Shown here: positions 28,923-37,570 of the stretch, one piece after another | Numbering within the stretch: the first letter of the stretch is position 1 | Layout: each line of letters starts with the position of its first letter | Assembly (NCBI RefSeq): GCF_025685425.1 | Contig: NZ_JAGTAS010000020.1 | Coordinates: forward strand, 62,001-126,000 | Origin: Terriglobus albidus | Lineage (GTDB): Bacteria > Acidobacteriota > Terriglobia > Terriglobales > Acidobacteriaceae | Direction: 5' to 3' | Length of the DNA: 64,000 bases | Program-made: the position numbers and the translations under genes | Notes under the pieces: model-generated | What the model was told of the DNA's origin: nothing | What the model saw: the letters and a program-made list of their open reading frames with translations, nothing else | The model's database searches: none

Positions 28923-29274
28923 CTACGAGCGAGCCCCGACCTCCACCATTACTTTTGGTAATGGGCGAGCGTATTGTGCAGAATACAGCGGTGCACGCTG
29001 CCATTGACTCCGGCGGTATGCTCCGGGGTAAGTTCCGAGGGGGTATGAACAACAATCCGGACCTCGCTCAGCCGAGCCGGAGAGGTCAGCTTCTCGAAGG
29101 AGATCTCCACCTCCGTACCCTTGTGGGGCAGCCCCTTCCCCGTCATAGAGGCCACCGCAGAAGGCTGCGCGCGTGCCGGGTAGAGGCCCGGGGGGGGCGA
29201 ACTCCGAGGGGAACGCACATCCCAAGCCGTAACGGCGTACCTTGTGCCATCCACGCTTCCAGAACCGCCGGGAT
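28923..29274 (-). pseudogene. Decayed OsmC-family gene
   Basis: In the minus direction GTEVEISFEKLTSPARLSEV, RIVVHTPSELTPEHTAGV and CILHNTLAH match the C-terminal half of OsmC/Ohr-type peroxiredoxins, including the resolving Cys of the C-x3-NTL motif. The remaining strand (PKVMVEV then stop at 28923) is in another frame, so a frameshift lies near 28953. Further upstream PSEF and GLYDG pieces of the expected PxELLLAxLxxC...LYA region also fall in a different frame, around an 8-G run at 29191-29198. A C-family element (29275) replaces the expected 5' end. I call it a pseudogene. Confidence 0.7.
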
Positions 29275-29390
29275 CGAGCATTTTTCCTGTAGGTGTGGAG
29301 TAGGGCTTCCGCATTTATGGGCGTTTTCCGCAATAAAGACGCCGCTGAACTCCGCTTCCGGGATACCCAGGCGACGGGGAAAATTCTCTA
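29275..29390 (+). repeat. C-family MITE-like element, copy 1
   Basis: It runs from GAGCATTTTTCCTGT to GGGGAAAATTCTCT with the internal GGCGTTTTC / GAAAGACGCC-like hairpin. It abuts the 5' end of the OsmC pseudogene. 29391-29598 contains nothing further that I recognise. Confidence 0.75.
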
Positions 29391-29598
29391 ATCTCTTCCC
29401 TCTGTTACATCTCCTTCACATACAGGAAGAGCAATGACCGGTTGAAAAGGATTCATTTTGCCTCTGGGATATTCCCCTACCGCACAAATAGATCTTCCAC
29501 CGGAGCGATAAAAAAAATCGCTAAAGATTCTGACAGCGCCTCCCTTTCCTGCAGTGGCCTACTAAGGTTCGGTTCTTCAACAAAGGGAGTTGTCCTTC

Positions 29599-30564
29599 AT
29601 GCATCGTCGAGATTTCCTTCGCCTCAGCAGCGCCGCCGCAGCGTATGTAGCCACATGCCCAATCTCTTTCGGCCAGAGCTCTAAACCTTTTGCAGAACTC
29701 AGTGCGGCTGACTTCCATGCCACACGCCGGTTCGTCACCACATCGCAGGGCCGTATTGCCCACCTCGACCTCGGGAAGGGGCCTGCCGCCCTTTTTCTGC
29801 ATGGCTTTCCACTGAACAGCTATCAATGGCGCGGCGTCCTTCCGCAGCTCGCGAAGACACATCGTTGCATCGCTCCAGACTTCCTCGGGCTCGGCTACAC
29901 CGAAGTTGCCGAAGGCCAGGAGGTCACACCCCAGGCCCAGGTCGCGATGCTTGCCGAGTTACTGGATACGCTCTCCATTGCAGATGTTGATATTGTCGCC
30001 AACGACAGCGGAGGCGCGGTCGCCCAGCTCTTTTCCGTTCGCTATCCGCGGCGGGTCAAGAGTCTTTTGTTGACCAATTGCGATGCCGAGCCTGACAGTC
30101 CACCTCAGGCCGTTGCTCCCGTCATTGAGCTTGGCCGTAAGGGAAGGTTTGCCGACGAGTGGCTGGCGCCGTGGGTGGTGGACAAGCCGCTTGCCCGTTC
30201 TGAAGCCGGGCTTGGAGGCATGTGCTATGCCAACCCTCAACATCCGGGTGATGAAGCTATCGATATCTATCTCGCACCGCTCGTCAAGTCCGAGAAGCGG
30301 AAGAAGTTGACCAATGCCTACGCCGCCGCGCTCGCGCCCAACCCGCTGGCGGGTATCAGCGCCAAACTCAAAGCATCTTCCGTCGCGACGCGAGTCCTGT
30401 GGGGCACAGGCGACACTATCTTCTCGCAGAAGAGTCCTCAGTACTTCCATGCCACCGTTGGCAACTCGCTTGGATACCGTCTTGTGCCTGGAGCAAAGCT
30501 CTTCTTCCCCGAAGAGATGCCCTCCCTCATCGTTGAAGAAGCCGAGTTCGTATGGAGCCTGTGA
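29599..30564 (+). CDS. Tat-exported alpha/beta hydrolase (dehalogenase / epoxide-hydrolase-like)
   Basis: The 321-residue protein begins with a Tat signal (MHRRDFLRLSSAAAAYVA). The alpha/beta-hydrolase core has the oxyanion motif FLHGFPLNSYQWRGVLPQL and a nucleophile elbow VANDSGGAVAQ. An Asp sits where serine hydrolases have Ser, as in haloalkane dehalogenases and epoxide hydrolases, although the usual HDWG is NDSG here. ATG 29599 has GGGAG 9 nt upstream. It heads a hydrolase-DUF4331-TPR operon, overlapping the next gene by 1 nt. Substrate is unknown. Confidence 0.85.
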   Translation: MHRRDFLRLSSAAAAYVATCPISFGQSSKPFAELSAADFHATRRFVTTSQGRIAHLDLGKGPAALFLHGFPLNSYQWRGVLPQLAKTHRCIAPDFLGLGYTEVAEGQEVTPQAQVAMLAELLDTLSIADVDIVANDSGGAVAQLFSVRYPRRVKSLLLTNCDAEPDSPPQAVAPVIELGRKGRFADEWLAPWVVDKPLARSEAGLGGMCYANPQHPGDEAIDIYLAPLVKSEKRKKLTNAYAAALAPNPLAGISAKLKASSVATRVLWGTGDTIFSQKSPQYFHATVGNSLGYRLVPGAKLFFPEEMPSLIVEEAEFVWSL

Positions 30565-31808
30565 TGAACTTCTGCAGATATACGGCCTCTTGCCTTCTGC
30601 TTGCGGTTGCAATGGCAGGTCTCTTCTCCGTTGCAACCGCGCTCGCCTCCGATCATCTGGATACACCGACCGTCATCAAAGACCCCGCGGCGGATATCGG
30701 CGATCTCTATGCCTGGATGTCTCCCGACGGCAGGCGATTGAATCTGGTGATGGACATCGTTGCCCACAAATTTTCCGACAGGCTGCAATACGTCTTTCAC
30801 ATCGACAGCGGAAGCCGCTTTGGAGCCACTTCTGCAAGCGCCGTCGTCGTCTGTTCGTTCGATGTTGCCAATAACATCGAATGCTGGACGGACAGGGCGG
30901 ATCATGTTCAGGGAAACGCGGATGTCGAAACCGGCATTGAAAGCGAAGCCCATAGCTTCACGGTCTTTGCGGGCCTGCGGGACGATCCGTTCTTCAACAA
31001 CGTCAAGGGGACACGGGCCGCATACGATGTGGCAAAGGCGGCCCTGCAACACGGAACCTCCGTGGACGGTGCGGGCTGTCCTCGTTTCGACGCATCCACT
31101 TCACAGGCCATTCTCGGTACGTGGCGCCGCACCGGAGGTGGTCCGGCATCAAACTTCCTCGCCGGCTGGAAGACTTCGGCACTGGTTGTCTCCATCGATG
31201 TCGATACCGTTGCGCGCGGAGGCAAGCTGCTGGCCGTATGGGGATCCGTACACCGGATCCCACATTCTGGAAAGAGCAGACGTGCGGGTGTGCCAACACT
31301 TGGCGAACAGATCGAGCGCACCGCCCGTCCTCTGATCAAGAACGCTCTCGTCGGCAGTCCGCTGGCGCCGGAAACAATCAGCGACCGCCGGAAAGAGGCC
31401 TATAACCGCGTCTCACGCTCAGGATGGCCGCGGTTCACGCGGGACATCGCGGCGACGCTTGGCCTCTACGACAGCTTCGATGGAGAGTGCGGGAACCAGT
31501 GGCTGGCGAATGCTCACGCGGCGCCTGCGCAGCGCTATAAGCCCCTCGCGGCCTTGCTTGCGGACGATCGCATCTGGGTCAACAGCGCATCCGGTGTATG
31601 CACACAGTTTCTTGCTGTCGAATTCAACGCCCTTCATCGTTCTGACGCTTTGCCGAACGACTGCGGCGGCAGAACGCCCAACTATGACGCGAACAATGTC
31701 TTTCGCTCGCTCCTGACGCTTGGCCGTATCAGCGGTGTCGATGATGGCGTGCTGCACGATGACAAGCAACACTCCACCAGTACCTTCCCCTTTCTGGCGA
31801 AACCATGA
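30564..31808 (+). CDS. Secreted DUF4331-family protein
   Basis: The 414-residue exported protein has a signal peptide (LLLAVAMAGLFSVATALA) then ASDHLDTPTVIKDPAADIGD followed by LYAWMSPD, matching the DUF4331 opening (SSHREAP...DPAADNTDLYAF). No enzymatic motif is known for this family. ATG 30564 shares one base with the upstream TGA and has GGAG 6 nt before it; an earlier ATG at 30552 overlaps that Shine-Dalgarno. It overlaps the TPR gene by 4 nt, so the three genes are a tight translational unit. Confidence 0.85.
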   Translation: MNFCRYTASCLLLAVAMAGLFSVATALASDHLDTPTVIKDPAADIGDLYAWMSPDGRRLNLVMDIVAHKFSDRLQYVFHIDSGSRFGATSASAVVVCSFDVANNIECWTDRADHVQGNADVETGIESEAHSFTVFAGLRDDPFFNNVKGTRAAYDVAKAALQHGTSVDGAGCPRFDASTSQAILGTWRRTGGGPASNFLAGWKTSALVVSIDVDTVARGGKLLAVWGSVHRIPHSGKSRRAGVPTLGEQIERTARPLIKNALVGSPLAPETISDRRKEAYNRVSRSGWPRFTRDIAATLGLYDSFDGECGNQWLANAHAAPAQRYKPLAALLADDRIWVNSASGVCTQFLAVEFNALHRSDALPNDCGGRTPNYDANNVFRSLLTLGRISGVDDGVLHDDKQHSTSTFPFLAKP

Positions 31809-32941
31809 ATAGACTCGGATTTTCTCTTATCAGCATTGTGATCGGCCTCGCTCTGCAAGTATCCGCCGCAGGTGAAAACCGCGCGGATACTGCACGGGAA
31901 ACCACTGCCGGTGTTATTGCCATCGCGAACCTTGACGCGCAGATCGCGCAGGTTGGGAACTCATTGGGTGCAGAAGATCTGCTGCTTGCCAGGGCGCGTT
32001 TTCTAGCGGATTACGATGCGCTGGAGCGTGCTTCCGCTCTCACGGAGCTCCAGCAACCCGTTACCGCACAAGCGCTGTTGCAGCGAGCACGCACGCGGGC
32101 TGCGCTACACCGGTTCAGCGATGCACTTCACGATGTCGAGTCCGCGGAGGCGGAAGGAGCCGATCGTGGCCAGACAGTACCGCTGCGAGCTTCCATCCTG
32201 ATCGCAACCGGCAGCGCAGACAAAGTAAGCCTGTCGCTCGAAGCCGAGGCCAGACAGCATCCCGGGCTTGCCTCGCGCACCATGCTCGCTACGGCATATG
32301 CGATGCTTGGCCGAGTGCGTGAAGCCGATCAGCTCTATGCCGCAGCTCTGGCCGATCTGCATACCACGCTTCCGTTTCCCTATGCGTGGATCTGTTTTGC
32401 ACGCGCATTGATGTGGGCGGATCAGGGTCAGGATCTACGGCGGGCGGAGGCGTTCTATCGGCAGGCGCTCGGCTACCTTCCCGAATTTGCAGCAGCCAAC
32501 ATCAATCTTGCAGAGATCGAAGCAACTCGCGGCGAGACACAGTCTGCCATCGAGCGGCTAGAGGGCGTTATCAAAGTCAGCGATGAACCGGAAGCTTATG
32601 CTTTACTGGGTTCGCTGCATCTGCGAGCCGCCCATCCGGAACAAGGCCGGCGAGAGATTGAGCATGCCCGACAGCGCTTCGAGCTGTTGCTAGGTCATGC
32701 GCCGCTGGCATTTGCCGATCATGCCGCCGAATTCTATCTCGGCGCCGGGCATGACGCGGAACGCGCCTGGGAGCTTGCTTTGCAGAACCTTCACAATCGC
32801 GAGACTGATCGTTCCGTTGCCCTCGCCGTCAAGGCAGCTCTGGTCTGCGGCAGGCAGAAAGAAGCCGAGACACTGCTCTGGACACATGGGCCTTCTGTGG
32901 GGATCTATCTTCAGAGCCTCGACCGTACTCTGCCCCGCTGA
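31805..32941 (+). CDS. Exported TPR-repeat protein
   Basis: The 378-residue protein has an N-terminal signal peptide (LGFSLISIVIGLALQVSA) followed by alpha-helical tetratricopeptide-like repeats (for example ADQLYAAALADLHT, RRAEAFYRQALGYLPEFAAA, NINLAEIEATRGETQSAIER, AYALLGSLHLRAAHPEQGRR). TPRs act as protein-binding scaffolds. It starts in an ATGA overlap with the DUF4331 gene, so the two products probably act together in the periplasm. Confidence 0.85.
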   Translation: MNRLGFSLISIVIGLALQVSAAGENRADTARETTAGVIAIANLDAQIAQVGNSLGAEDLLLARARFLADYDALERASALTELQQPVTAQALLQRARTRAALHRFSDALHDVESAEAEGADRGQTVPLRASILIATGSADKVSLSLEAEARQHPGLASRTMLATAYAMLGRVREADQLYAAALADLHTTLPFPYAWICFARALMWADQGQDLRRAEAFYRQALGYLPEFAAANINLAEIEATRGETQSAIERLEGVIKVSDEPEAYALLGSLHLRAAHPEQGRREIEHARQRFELLLGHAPLAFADHAAEFYLGAGHDAERAWELALQNLHNRETDRSVALAVKAALVCGRQKEAETLLWTHGPSVGIYLQSLDRTLPR

Positions 32942-33001
32942 TAACCCGCGCTCGCGGCTCGCACATCGAAGAAAAACGCGCATCTGCCGGTGGTATGCTT
33001 C

Positions 33002-33883
33002 ATGGTGCCAGACTCCAGAGCCGTGCCACCCAAGAGCCACGACAAATCGGAAACACCGGAACTTTCGGTCGATCTTCTGCTGCACTCCCCCAGTATTTCG
33101 GTGCGCGACATCTATTGCGCCGGTACCTGCAAGGGACACAGCCCGGAAGAGCACGCGACCGCAACCGAGCTTGTTTTTCCGTATCGCGGCACTTACGTTC
33201 GTCACGTCGGACGGGATCAGTCCGTTGCCGAAGCGAATCAGGTACTGCTCTTCAACCGTGGCGAGGGCTATCGCGTCAGTCACCCCGTCGAAGGTGGAGA
33301 CGCCAGCCTGTCTTTGTTTCTCTCTCCATCGTTATTAGCAGAGCTTTCACCGGTGTCGCTTCTGGTGGACCGCTCCGAGCCGACGTATAAGACGCAACGG
33401 CTTCGTGTCGATACCCGCACTCAATCTCTGCTCGCGACGTTGCGGCACCGGCTGCGCCAGGGAGTTGCCGCCCCGATGGAAGCCGAGACGCTCGCTCTGG
33501 CGCTCGTGGAACATACTCTTGGGCCTCGTGTGGCCCACACCGCTGGCGGCAGTTCAGGCCGCCAGCGTCTGGTTGACCGCGCCAAGCTGGCTATAGCAAG
33601 CGACCTTGGACGGCGCTGGACACTTGCGGATGCTGCCGCTGAAGTTCGTTGTTCGCCAGTCTATCTTACGCAGGTCTTTCAACAGGTGGAGGGCATTCCG
33701 CTCTATCGCTATCAGCTACGGCTGCGGCTCGCGCGTGCGCTCGACCTTCTGGAAAAGTATGAGGATCTCACCCAGCTCAGCCTGGATCTTGGCTTCTCCA
33801 GTCACAGCCACTTCAGCGCCGCCTTCCGCGAGACCTACGGCAAATCTCCATCTGCCTTCAAACAATCGGCTCTGGGCCGCTGA
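33002..33883 (+). CDS. AraC-family transcriptional regulator
   Basis: The 293-residue protein has an N-terminal cupin-like sensing half (HATATELVFPYRGTYVRHVG, VLLFNRGEGYRVSHPVEGGD) and a C-terminal AraC DNA-binding domain (WTLADAAAEVRCSPVYLTQV, DLTQLSLDLGFSSHSHFSAA, FRETYGKSPSAFK). ATG 33002 is preferred over an in-frame GTG at 32990. It follows the DUF4331/TPR operon by 60 bp on the same strand and may regulate it. Confidence 0.85.
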   Translation: MVPDSRAVPPKSHDKSETPELSVDLLLHSPSISVRDIYCAGTCKGHSPEEHATATELVFPYRGTYVRHVGRDQSVAEANQVLLFNRGEGYRVSHPVEGGDASLSLFLSPSLLAELSPVSLLVDRSEPTYKTQRLRVDTRTQSLLATLRHRLRQGVAAPMEAETLALALVEHTLGPRVAHTAGGSSGRQRLVDRAKLAIASDLGRRWTLADAAAEVRCSPVYLTQVFQQVEGIPLYRYQLRLRLARALDLLEKYEDLTQLSLDLGFSSHSHFSAAFRETYGKSPSAFKQSALGR

Positions 33884-33947
33884 CCGACCGCTTCCGTCAT
33901 TGGCGGCACCGAATTCCGCCGATACTTGTGTTCCAATCCTAAGAAGT

Positions 33948-34760
33948 ATGAGTTCCTTTGATCTCTCTGGAGTTCGAGTGGGCGGCGGCAAGCTCTTTCT
34001 GATCGCAGGCCCCTGTGTGATCGAGAGCGAGACCCACGTCCGCAAGATGGCGGATGCGATTCAACGCATTACCTCCGATCTCGGCGTTCCCTATATCTTC
34101 AAGGCCAGCTACGACAAGGCCAACCGCACCTCTATCAAGAGCTTTCGCGGACCCGGCCTGGCGGAGGGCTGCCGCATCCTGAAGGCTGTGCGCGAAGCCC
34201 ATGGTCTGCCCGTGCTGACGGACGTGCATACGCCACAGGACTGTGCTCCGGTGGCAGAAGCTGTCGATGTGCTGCAGATTCCCGCCTTTCTCTGCCGCCA
34301 GACCGATCTGCTGATCGCCGCAGCCGAGACTGGACGGGCTATCAATGTGAAGAAGGGCCAGTTCGTCGCTCCGCAGGACATGCGCCACGCCGCGGAGAAG
34401 ATCCGCGAGAGCGGCAATGAGCGCGTTTTCCTGACCGAACGCGGCGCCAGCTTCGGTTACAACAACCTCGTTGTCGATATGCGCTCTTTGCCCATCATGC
34501 GCGGTTTTGCGCCGGTAGTCTTCGACGGAACTCACTCGGTGCAGACGCCCTCGGCTGCTAATGGCGTCAGCGGCGGTCAGCCGGAATTCATCCCCGTGCT
34601 CGCCCGTGCGGCGGTCGCCGCAGGTATCGACGGCATCTTCCTGGAGGTCCACGACGACCCGCCGAACGCCAAGAGCGACGGCGCCAATGCATTGCATCTG
34701 AATCATTTGAAGCGGGTACTGGAACAGTTGCTGGCGGTGCATCAGGCAGTGCAGATGTAG
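33948..34760 (+). CDS. kdsA: 3-deoxy-8-phosphooctulonate synthase (KDO8P synthase)
   Basis: The 270-residue KdsA condenses phosphoenolpyruvate with arabinose-5-phosphate in lipopolysaccharide KDO synthesis. Family motifs are FLIAGPCVIESE, FKASYDKANRTS, KSFRGPG, LTDVHTPQDC, IPAFLCRQTDLL, KKGQFVAP, ERGASFGYNNLVVDMR, FDGTHSVQTP and FLEVHDDP. Length is normal. The start is ATG 33948 (MSSFDLSG). No other LPS gene is adjacent; its presence indicates a Gram-negative outer membrane. Confidence 0.96.
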   Translation: MSSFDLSGVRVGGGKLFLIAGPCVIESETHVRKMADAIQRITSDLGVPYIFKASYDKANRTSIKSFRGPGLAEGCRILKAVREAHGLPVLTDVHTPQDCAPVAEAVDVLQIPAFLCRQTDLLIAAAETGRAINVKKGQFVAPQDMRHAAEKIRESGNERVFLTERGASFGYNNLVVDMRSLPIMRGFAPVVFDGTHSVQTPSAANGVSGGQPEFIPVLARAAVAAGIDGIFLEVHDDPPNAKSDGANALHLNHLKRVLEQLLAVHQAVQM

Positions 34761-34812
34761 GACTGGCAATAACTTCGTTGTCCGGAACAGGCCCAGAGAA
34801 TGGGTTAAAACT

Positions 34813-34946
34813 GGTGGGAACAGCGGGGTCCCCGGCCAGCTTGCTGGCTGGGGTGGTCAGCGGGCTTCAGCTCGCTGGTAAAAGTTAAAAAGTAATCGGG
34901 TAAGCCCTGGGTTTCTCCCGGATCAGAAAGGCCCGAATTTCCCACC
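34813..34946 (+). repeat. A-family intergenic repeat, copy 3 (variant)
   Basis: It starts GGTGGGAACAGCGGGG, is interrupted by a GGTCCCCGGCCAGCTTGCTGG module, then resumes with CAGCGGGCTTCAGCTCGCTG and ends AATTTCCCACC. The following 34947-35077 holds GCTCCGCGATGGATGGGGCACCCAGCG and a GATCCCTGCGGGATGACAA module. No gene is seen. Confidence 0.7.
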
Positions 34947-35077
34947 ATCGCTCCGCGATGGATGGGGCACCCAGCGCGTGGGCTCTGTCGGATTTTCGAT
35001 ATCTCCACATTCTGTTATCAGGAAACAAAAGAGCGGATCCCTGCGGGATGACAAACAAAAACATCTCGATGCTAGAA

Positions 35078-35106
35078 TTAGGCTAGCCTAAATTAGGCAC
35101 ACCTAA
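35078..35106. promoter_or_regulatory. Tandem DtxR/MntR-like operator upstream of mntH
   Basis: TTAGGCTAGCCTAA (35078-35091) is a perfect 14-bp palindrome and TTAGGCACACCTAA (35093-35106) an imperfect second copy, centres 15 bp apart. The half-site TTAGG(C/T) is typical of DtxR-family metal repressors (IdeR, DtxR, some MntR). A TAGAAT -10-like box (35073-35078) abuts the first site. Position directly before the manganese transporter start supports metal-dependent repression (inference). Confidence 0.75.
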
Positions 35107-35112
35107 GAATCC

Positions 35113-36474
35113 GTGATTGAAACCCAGGCCAAATCGCAGACGCCAGCTACCGAAGCGACCTCGCACGGCCGCTTCCGCCTGCTGCCGGAGCTGAAGCGCA
35201 GCGAGCTGTGGACGTACTTTGGTCCAGCGTTCGTGGCATCGGTCGCCTACATCGATCCCGGCAACTTCGCCACCAACATCGATGGCGGAACCCGCTACGG
35301 CTATCGTCTGCTCTGGGTCCTGCTGTGGTCGAATGCCATGGCCATCCTGATCCAGTACCTGTCGGCCAAGCTGGGCATCGTTACCGGACTTACCCTCCCC
35401 CAGAACTGCCGCAAGGTCTACGCGCGCGGCACCAACATCTTCCTGTGGGTCGCGGCGGAGATCGCCGCTTTGGCGACTGACCTGGCAGAGTTTCTGGGCG
35501 CGGCCCTGGGTTTCTATCTGCTCTTCGGACCGGCGCTGCTGGAACATGGCTGGTCGCGCACCGGCGTGATGTTTGCCGCAGCGATGCTCACCACGATCTG
35601 TGTCTTCCTGATCCTTGCGCTCGACCTTGCCGGCTTCCGCTTCCTGGAATGGGGCATCATGGCGTTCGTCGGTGTGATCGGCATCTGCTACGCCATCGAG
35701 ATCTTTCTGGTGCATCCGGACTGGAAGCTTGCTGCCTTCCACGCGCTTATCCCATCGTTTGATCGCACAGATCTGCATGGCAGCATCTACGTCGCGGTGG
35801 GCATGCTGGGTGCTACCGTGATGCCACATGTGGTTTATCTGCATTCCGCCCTGGTGCAGCCCCGCATCAAGCAGGCGACCCATCGCTCAGGCCTTCCCGG
35901 AAGACACTTCCGGTCGCGCTATCTGCGTTTCGAGCTGGTCGACGTCTTCGTCGCCATGAACGGCGCCTGGCTGATCAACTCGGCCATGATCATCATGGCT
36001 GCGGGAGCCTTTGCCAGCTTCGCCGCGCGTGGCCTGGCGCCGGTAGCCAGCATCGAAGATGCGCACCATACGCTTGGTCCGCTGCTCGGCGGTATCTCAG
36101 CGACGGTCTTCGCCGTGGCCCTGCTTTGCTCCGGCCTTTCTTCGTCGACGGTCGGAGTCATGGCAGGTCAGGTGGTGCTGGAAGGCTTCCTCAACGTCAA
36201 GTTCTCCATCTTCCTGCGCCGCTTTCTTACCATTATTCCGGCGCTGGTGGTCATCGGTCTCGGCCTCGATCCGCTGAAGATCCTGATCCTCTCTCAGGTA
36301 GTACTGAGCTTCGCTCTTCCCTTTGCTCTGATTCCGCTGCTTCTACTCACCAGCCGCCGCGATGTGATGGATAGCTTTGCCAACAGTAAACGGACGAAGT
36401 ACACCGGCTGGCTGATCGTAACGATCATCGTCAGTCTGAACGTGCTGCTGTTGTGGCAGACATTTGTTCGCTAG
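35113..36474 (+). CDS. mntH: Nramp-family Mn2+/divalent metal transporter
   Basis: The 453-residue membrane protein has about 11 TM helices. The Nramp metal-binding residues are present: D48-P-G-N in TM1 (YIDPGNFATN) and M237-P-H in TM6 (TVMPHVVYLHSAL). It should import Mn2+ with proton coupling. The start is GTG 35113, 6 nt after the operator, with no obvious Shine-Dalgarno, so the message may be nearly leaderless. The stop TAG (36472-36474) is the first TAG of a C-family element. Confidence 0.93.
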   Translation: MIETQAKSQTPATEATSHGRFRLLPELKRSELWTYFGPAFVASVAYIDPGNFATNIDGGTRYGYRLLWVLLWSNAMAILIQYLSAKLGIVTGLTLPQNCRKVYARGTNIFLWVAAEIAALATDLAEFLGAALGFYLLFGPALLEHGWSRTGVMFAAAMLTTICVFLILALDLAGFRFLEWGIMAFVGVIGICYAIEIFLVHPDWKLAAFHALIPSFDRTDLHGSIYVAVGMLGATVMPHVVYLHSALVQPRIKQATHRSGLPGRHFRSRYLRFELVDVFVAMNGAWLINSAMIIMAAGAFASFAARGLAPVASIEDAHHTLGPLLGGISATVFAVALLCSGLSSSTVGVMAGQVVLEGFLNVKFSIFLRRFLTIIPALVVIGLGLDPLKILILSQVVLSFALPFALIPLLLLTSRRDVMDSFANSKRTKYTGWLIVTIIVSLNVLLLWQTFVR

Positions 36475-36587
36475 AGCATTTGTCCTGTGGGTGTAGCGTA
36501 GGGTTTCCGCATCTATGGGCGTTTTCCGCAATGAAAACGCCGTTGCACTCCTCTTCCGCGATACCCGGCAACAGGAAAAATGCTCTA
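36472..36587 (+). repeat. C-family MITE-like element, copy 2
   Basis: 116 bp from CTAGAGCATTTG (the C at 36471) to AAAAATGCTCTA, with inner hairpin GGCGTTTTCCGC / GCAATGAAAACGCC. Its left terminal repeat supplies the mntH stop codon. Confidence 0.85.
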
Positions 36588-36617
36588 AACATAAGGCACT
36601 GCCGCTAAGCTGGAGTC

Positions 36618-37379
36618 ATGCTGGAAACGCGTGTCACGTTTGCAAACGGCCGCAGCCACACCCTCGTCGGCGACCTCGTCATTGCCAGTTCCACCCACGC
36701 CGTTATCCTCTCGCATGGCTTCGCGAGTGACCGCAACGGACGCGGACGTCTACCTGCGCTGGCTGATGCACTGAATGCCGCGGGCATTTCCACGCTGCGT
36801 TATGACTTTGCCGGATGCGGAGAGTCGGACGATGACACACTCACACCCGAAGGCCTGCGCGACGATCTCCGCTCCGCAATCCGTTTTCTACAGCAGCAGG
36901 GATTCACACACATCGGACTCTATGGGCACTCGCTTGGTGGAACCATCTCACTGTGGTCGTTCACGCCGGAGATCAAGGCGCTTGCCGCTACCGGAGCAGC
37001 AACCGGGCCGGTGCATTACAACTTCGACGAGTTCTTCCCGCAGACTGCGGTCAACAAGCTGCGCCGCACCGGCATCATGCCTGTGCCGTCAAGGTCAGAG
37101 CTCAGACCTGTCGTGCTCGCCTCACATGTACTGATGGATAGCTTCAGCACGTTCTCTTCGGAAGAGCTCTTGAGTCCCATCACGGTTCCGGTTCTGCTGA
37201 TTCACGGTGGAGGAGACGATGAGGAACGCATGCTTGCGGCCACTTCACACGAGGGGATTCATCGTCTTCCAGAGGGATCGGTACTGGAGGTGTTTCCTGA
37301 GGCTCCACATGACATGCATGCTATTTGGCCTGACGTCACCGAGAAGCTGGTGAGTTGGTTTCGAGAGCATCTTGGCTAG
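36618..37379 (+). CDS. Cytoplasmic alpha/beta hydrolase (serine type)
   Basis: The 253-residue protein has VILSHGFASDRNGRGRLPAL (oxyanion region), nucleophile elbow GHSLGG, an Asp in LLIHGGGDDEER and a His in APHDMHAIW, giving a complete Ser-Asp-His set. It resembles the serine aminopeptidase S33 / acyl-hydrolase-like group. There is no signal peptide. A GGAG lies very close to the ATG (2 nt), so the start is somewhat uncertain. It follows a C element and is probably transcribed alone. Confidence 0.85.
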   Translation: MLETRVTFANGRSHTLVGDLVIASSTHAVILSHGFASDRNGRGRLPALADALNAAGISTLRYDFAGCGESDDDTLTPEGLRDDLRSAIRFLQQQGFTHIGLYGHSLGGTISLWSFTPEIKALAATGAATGPVHYNFDEFFPQTAVNKLRRTGIMPVPSRSELRPVVLASHVLMDSFSTFSSEELLSPITVPVLLIHGGGDDEERMLAATSHEGIHRLPEGSVLEVFPEAPHDMHAIWPDVTEKLVSWFREHLG

Positions 37380-37420
37380 TACTTCATTGTCACCGGAAGC
37401 TGAAGTCATCCCTTTAAATA

Positions 37421-37448
37421 AAGCACGGCATTCTTGACTTGCCGTGCT
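37421..37448 (+). terminator. Hairpin after the hydrolase gene
   Basis: AGCACGGCA / TGCCGTGCT form a 9-bp perfect stem with a 10-nt loop, 41 bp after the stop codon. A run of T is lacking, so intrinsic termination is only possible. Confidence 0.4.
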
Positions 37449-37480
37449 ACCAAAGAGTATCGACAGATTGCGCTGGAGCT

Positions 37481-37570
37481 CTATAGAACGGGCCTTCAGC
37501 CCTTCCTCGTTCAATGTCCCCGAGACCTAGGGCTTCGCCCTAGGCTGGTATAGAACGCGCCTTCAGCGCT
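37481..37570 (-). repeat. B-family repeat
   Basis: It carries CTATAGAACGGGCCTTCAGCCC, CCTAGGGCTTCGCCCTAGG and TATAGAACGCGCCTTCAGCGC. 37571-37738 holds another repeat module (GTCATCTCTCAGAG...AGATCTGCTTCTTC) and GCCCCACCCTCGCAACGCTAGGGTGGG. No gene lies in 37380-37779. Confidence 0.7.

Noticed and set aside
28955-29437. 160-codon plus-strand open frame
   Set aside because: It runs antisense through the OsmC remnant and into a C element; no family match.
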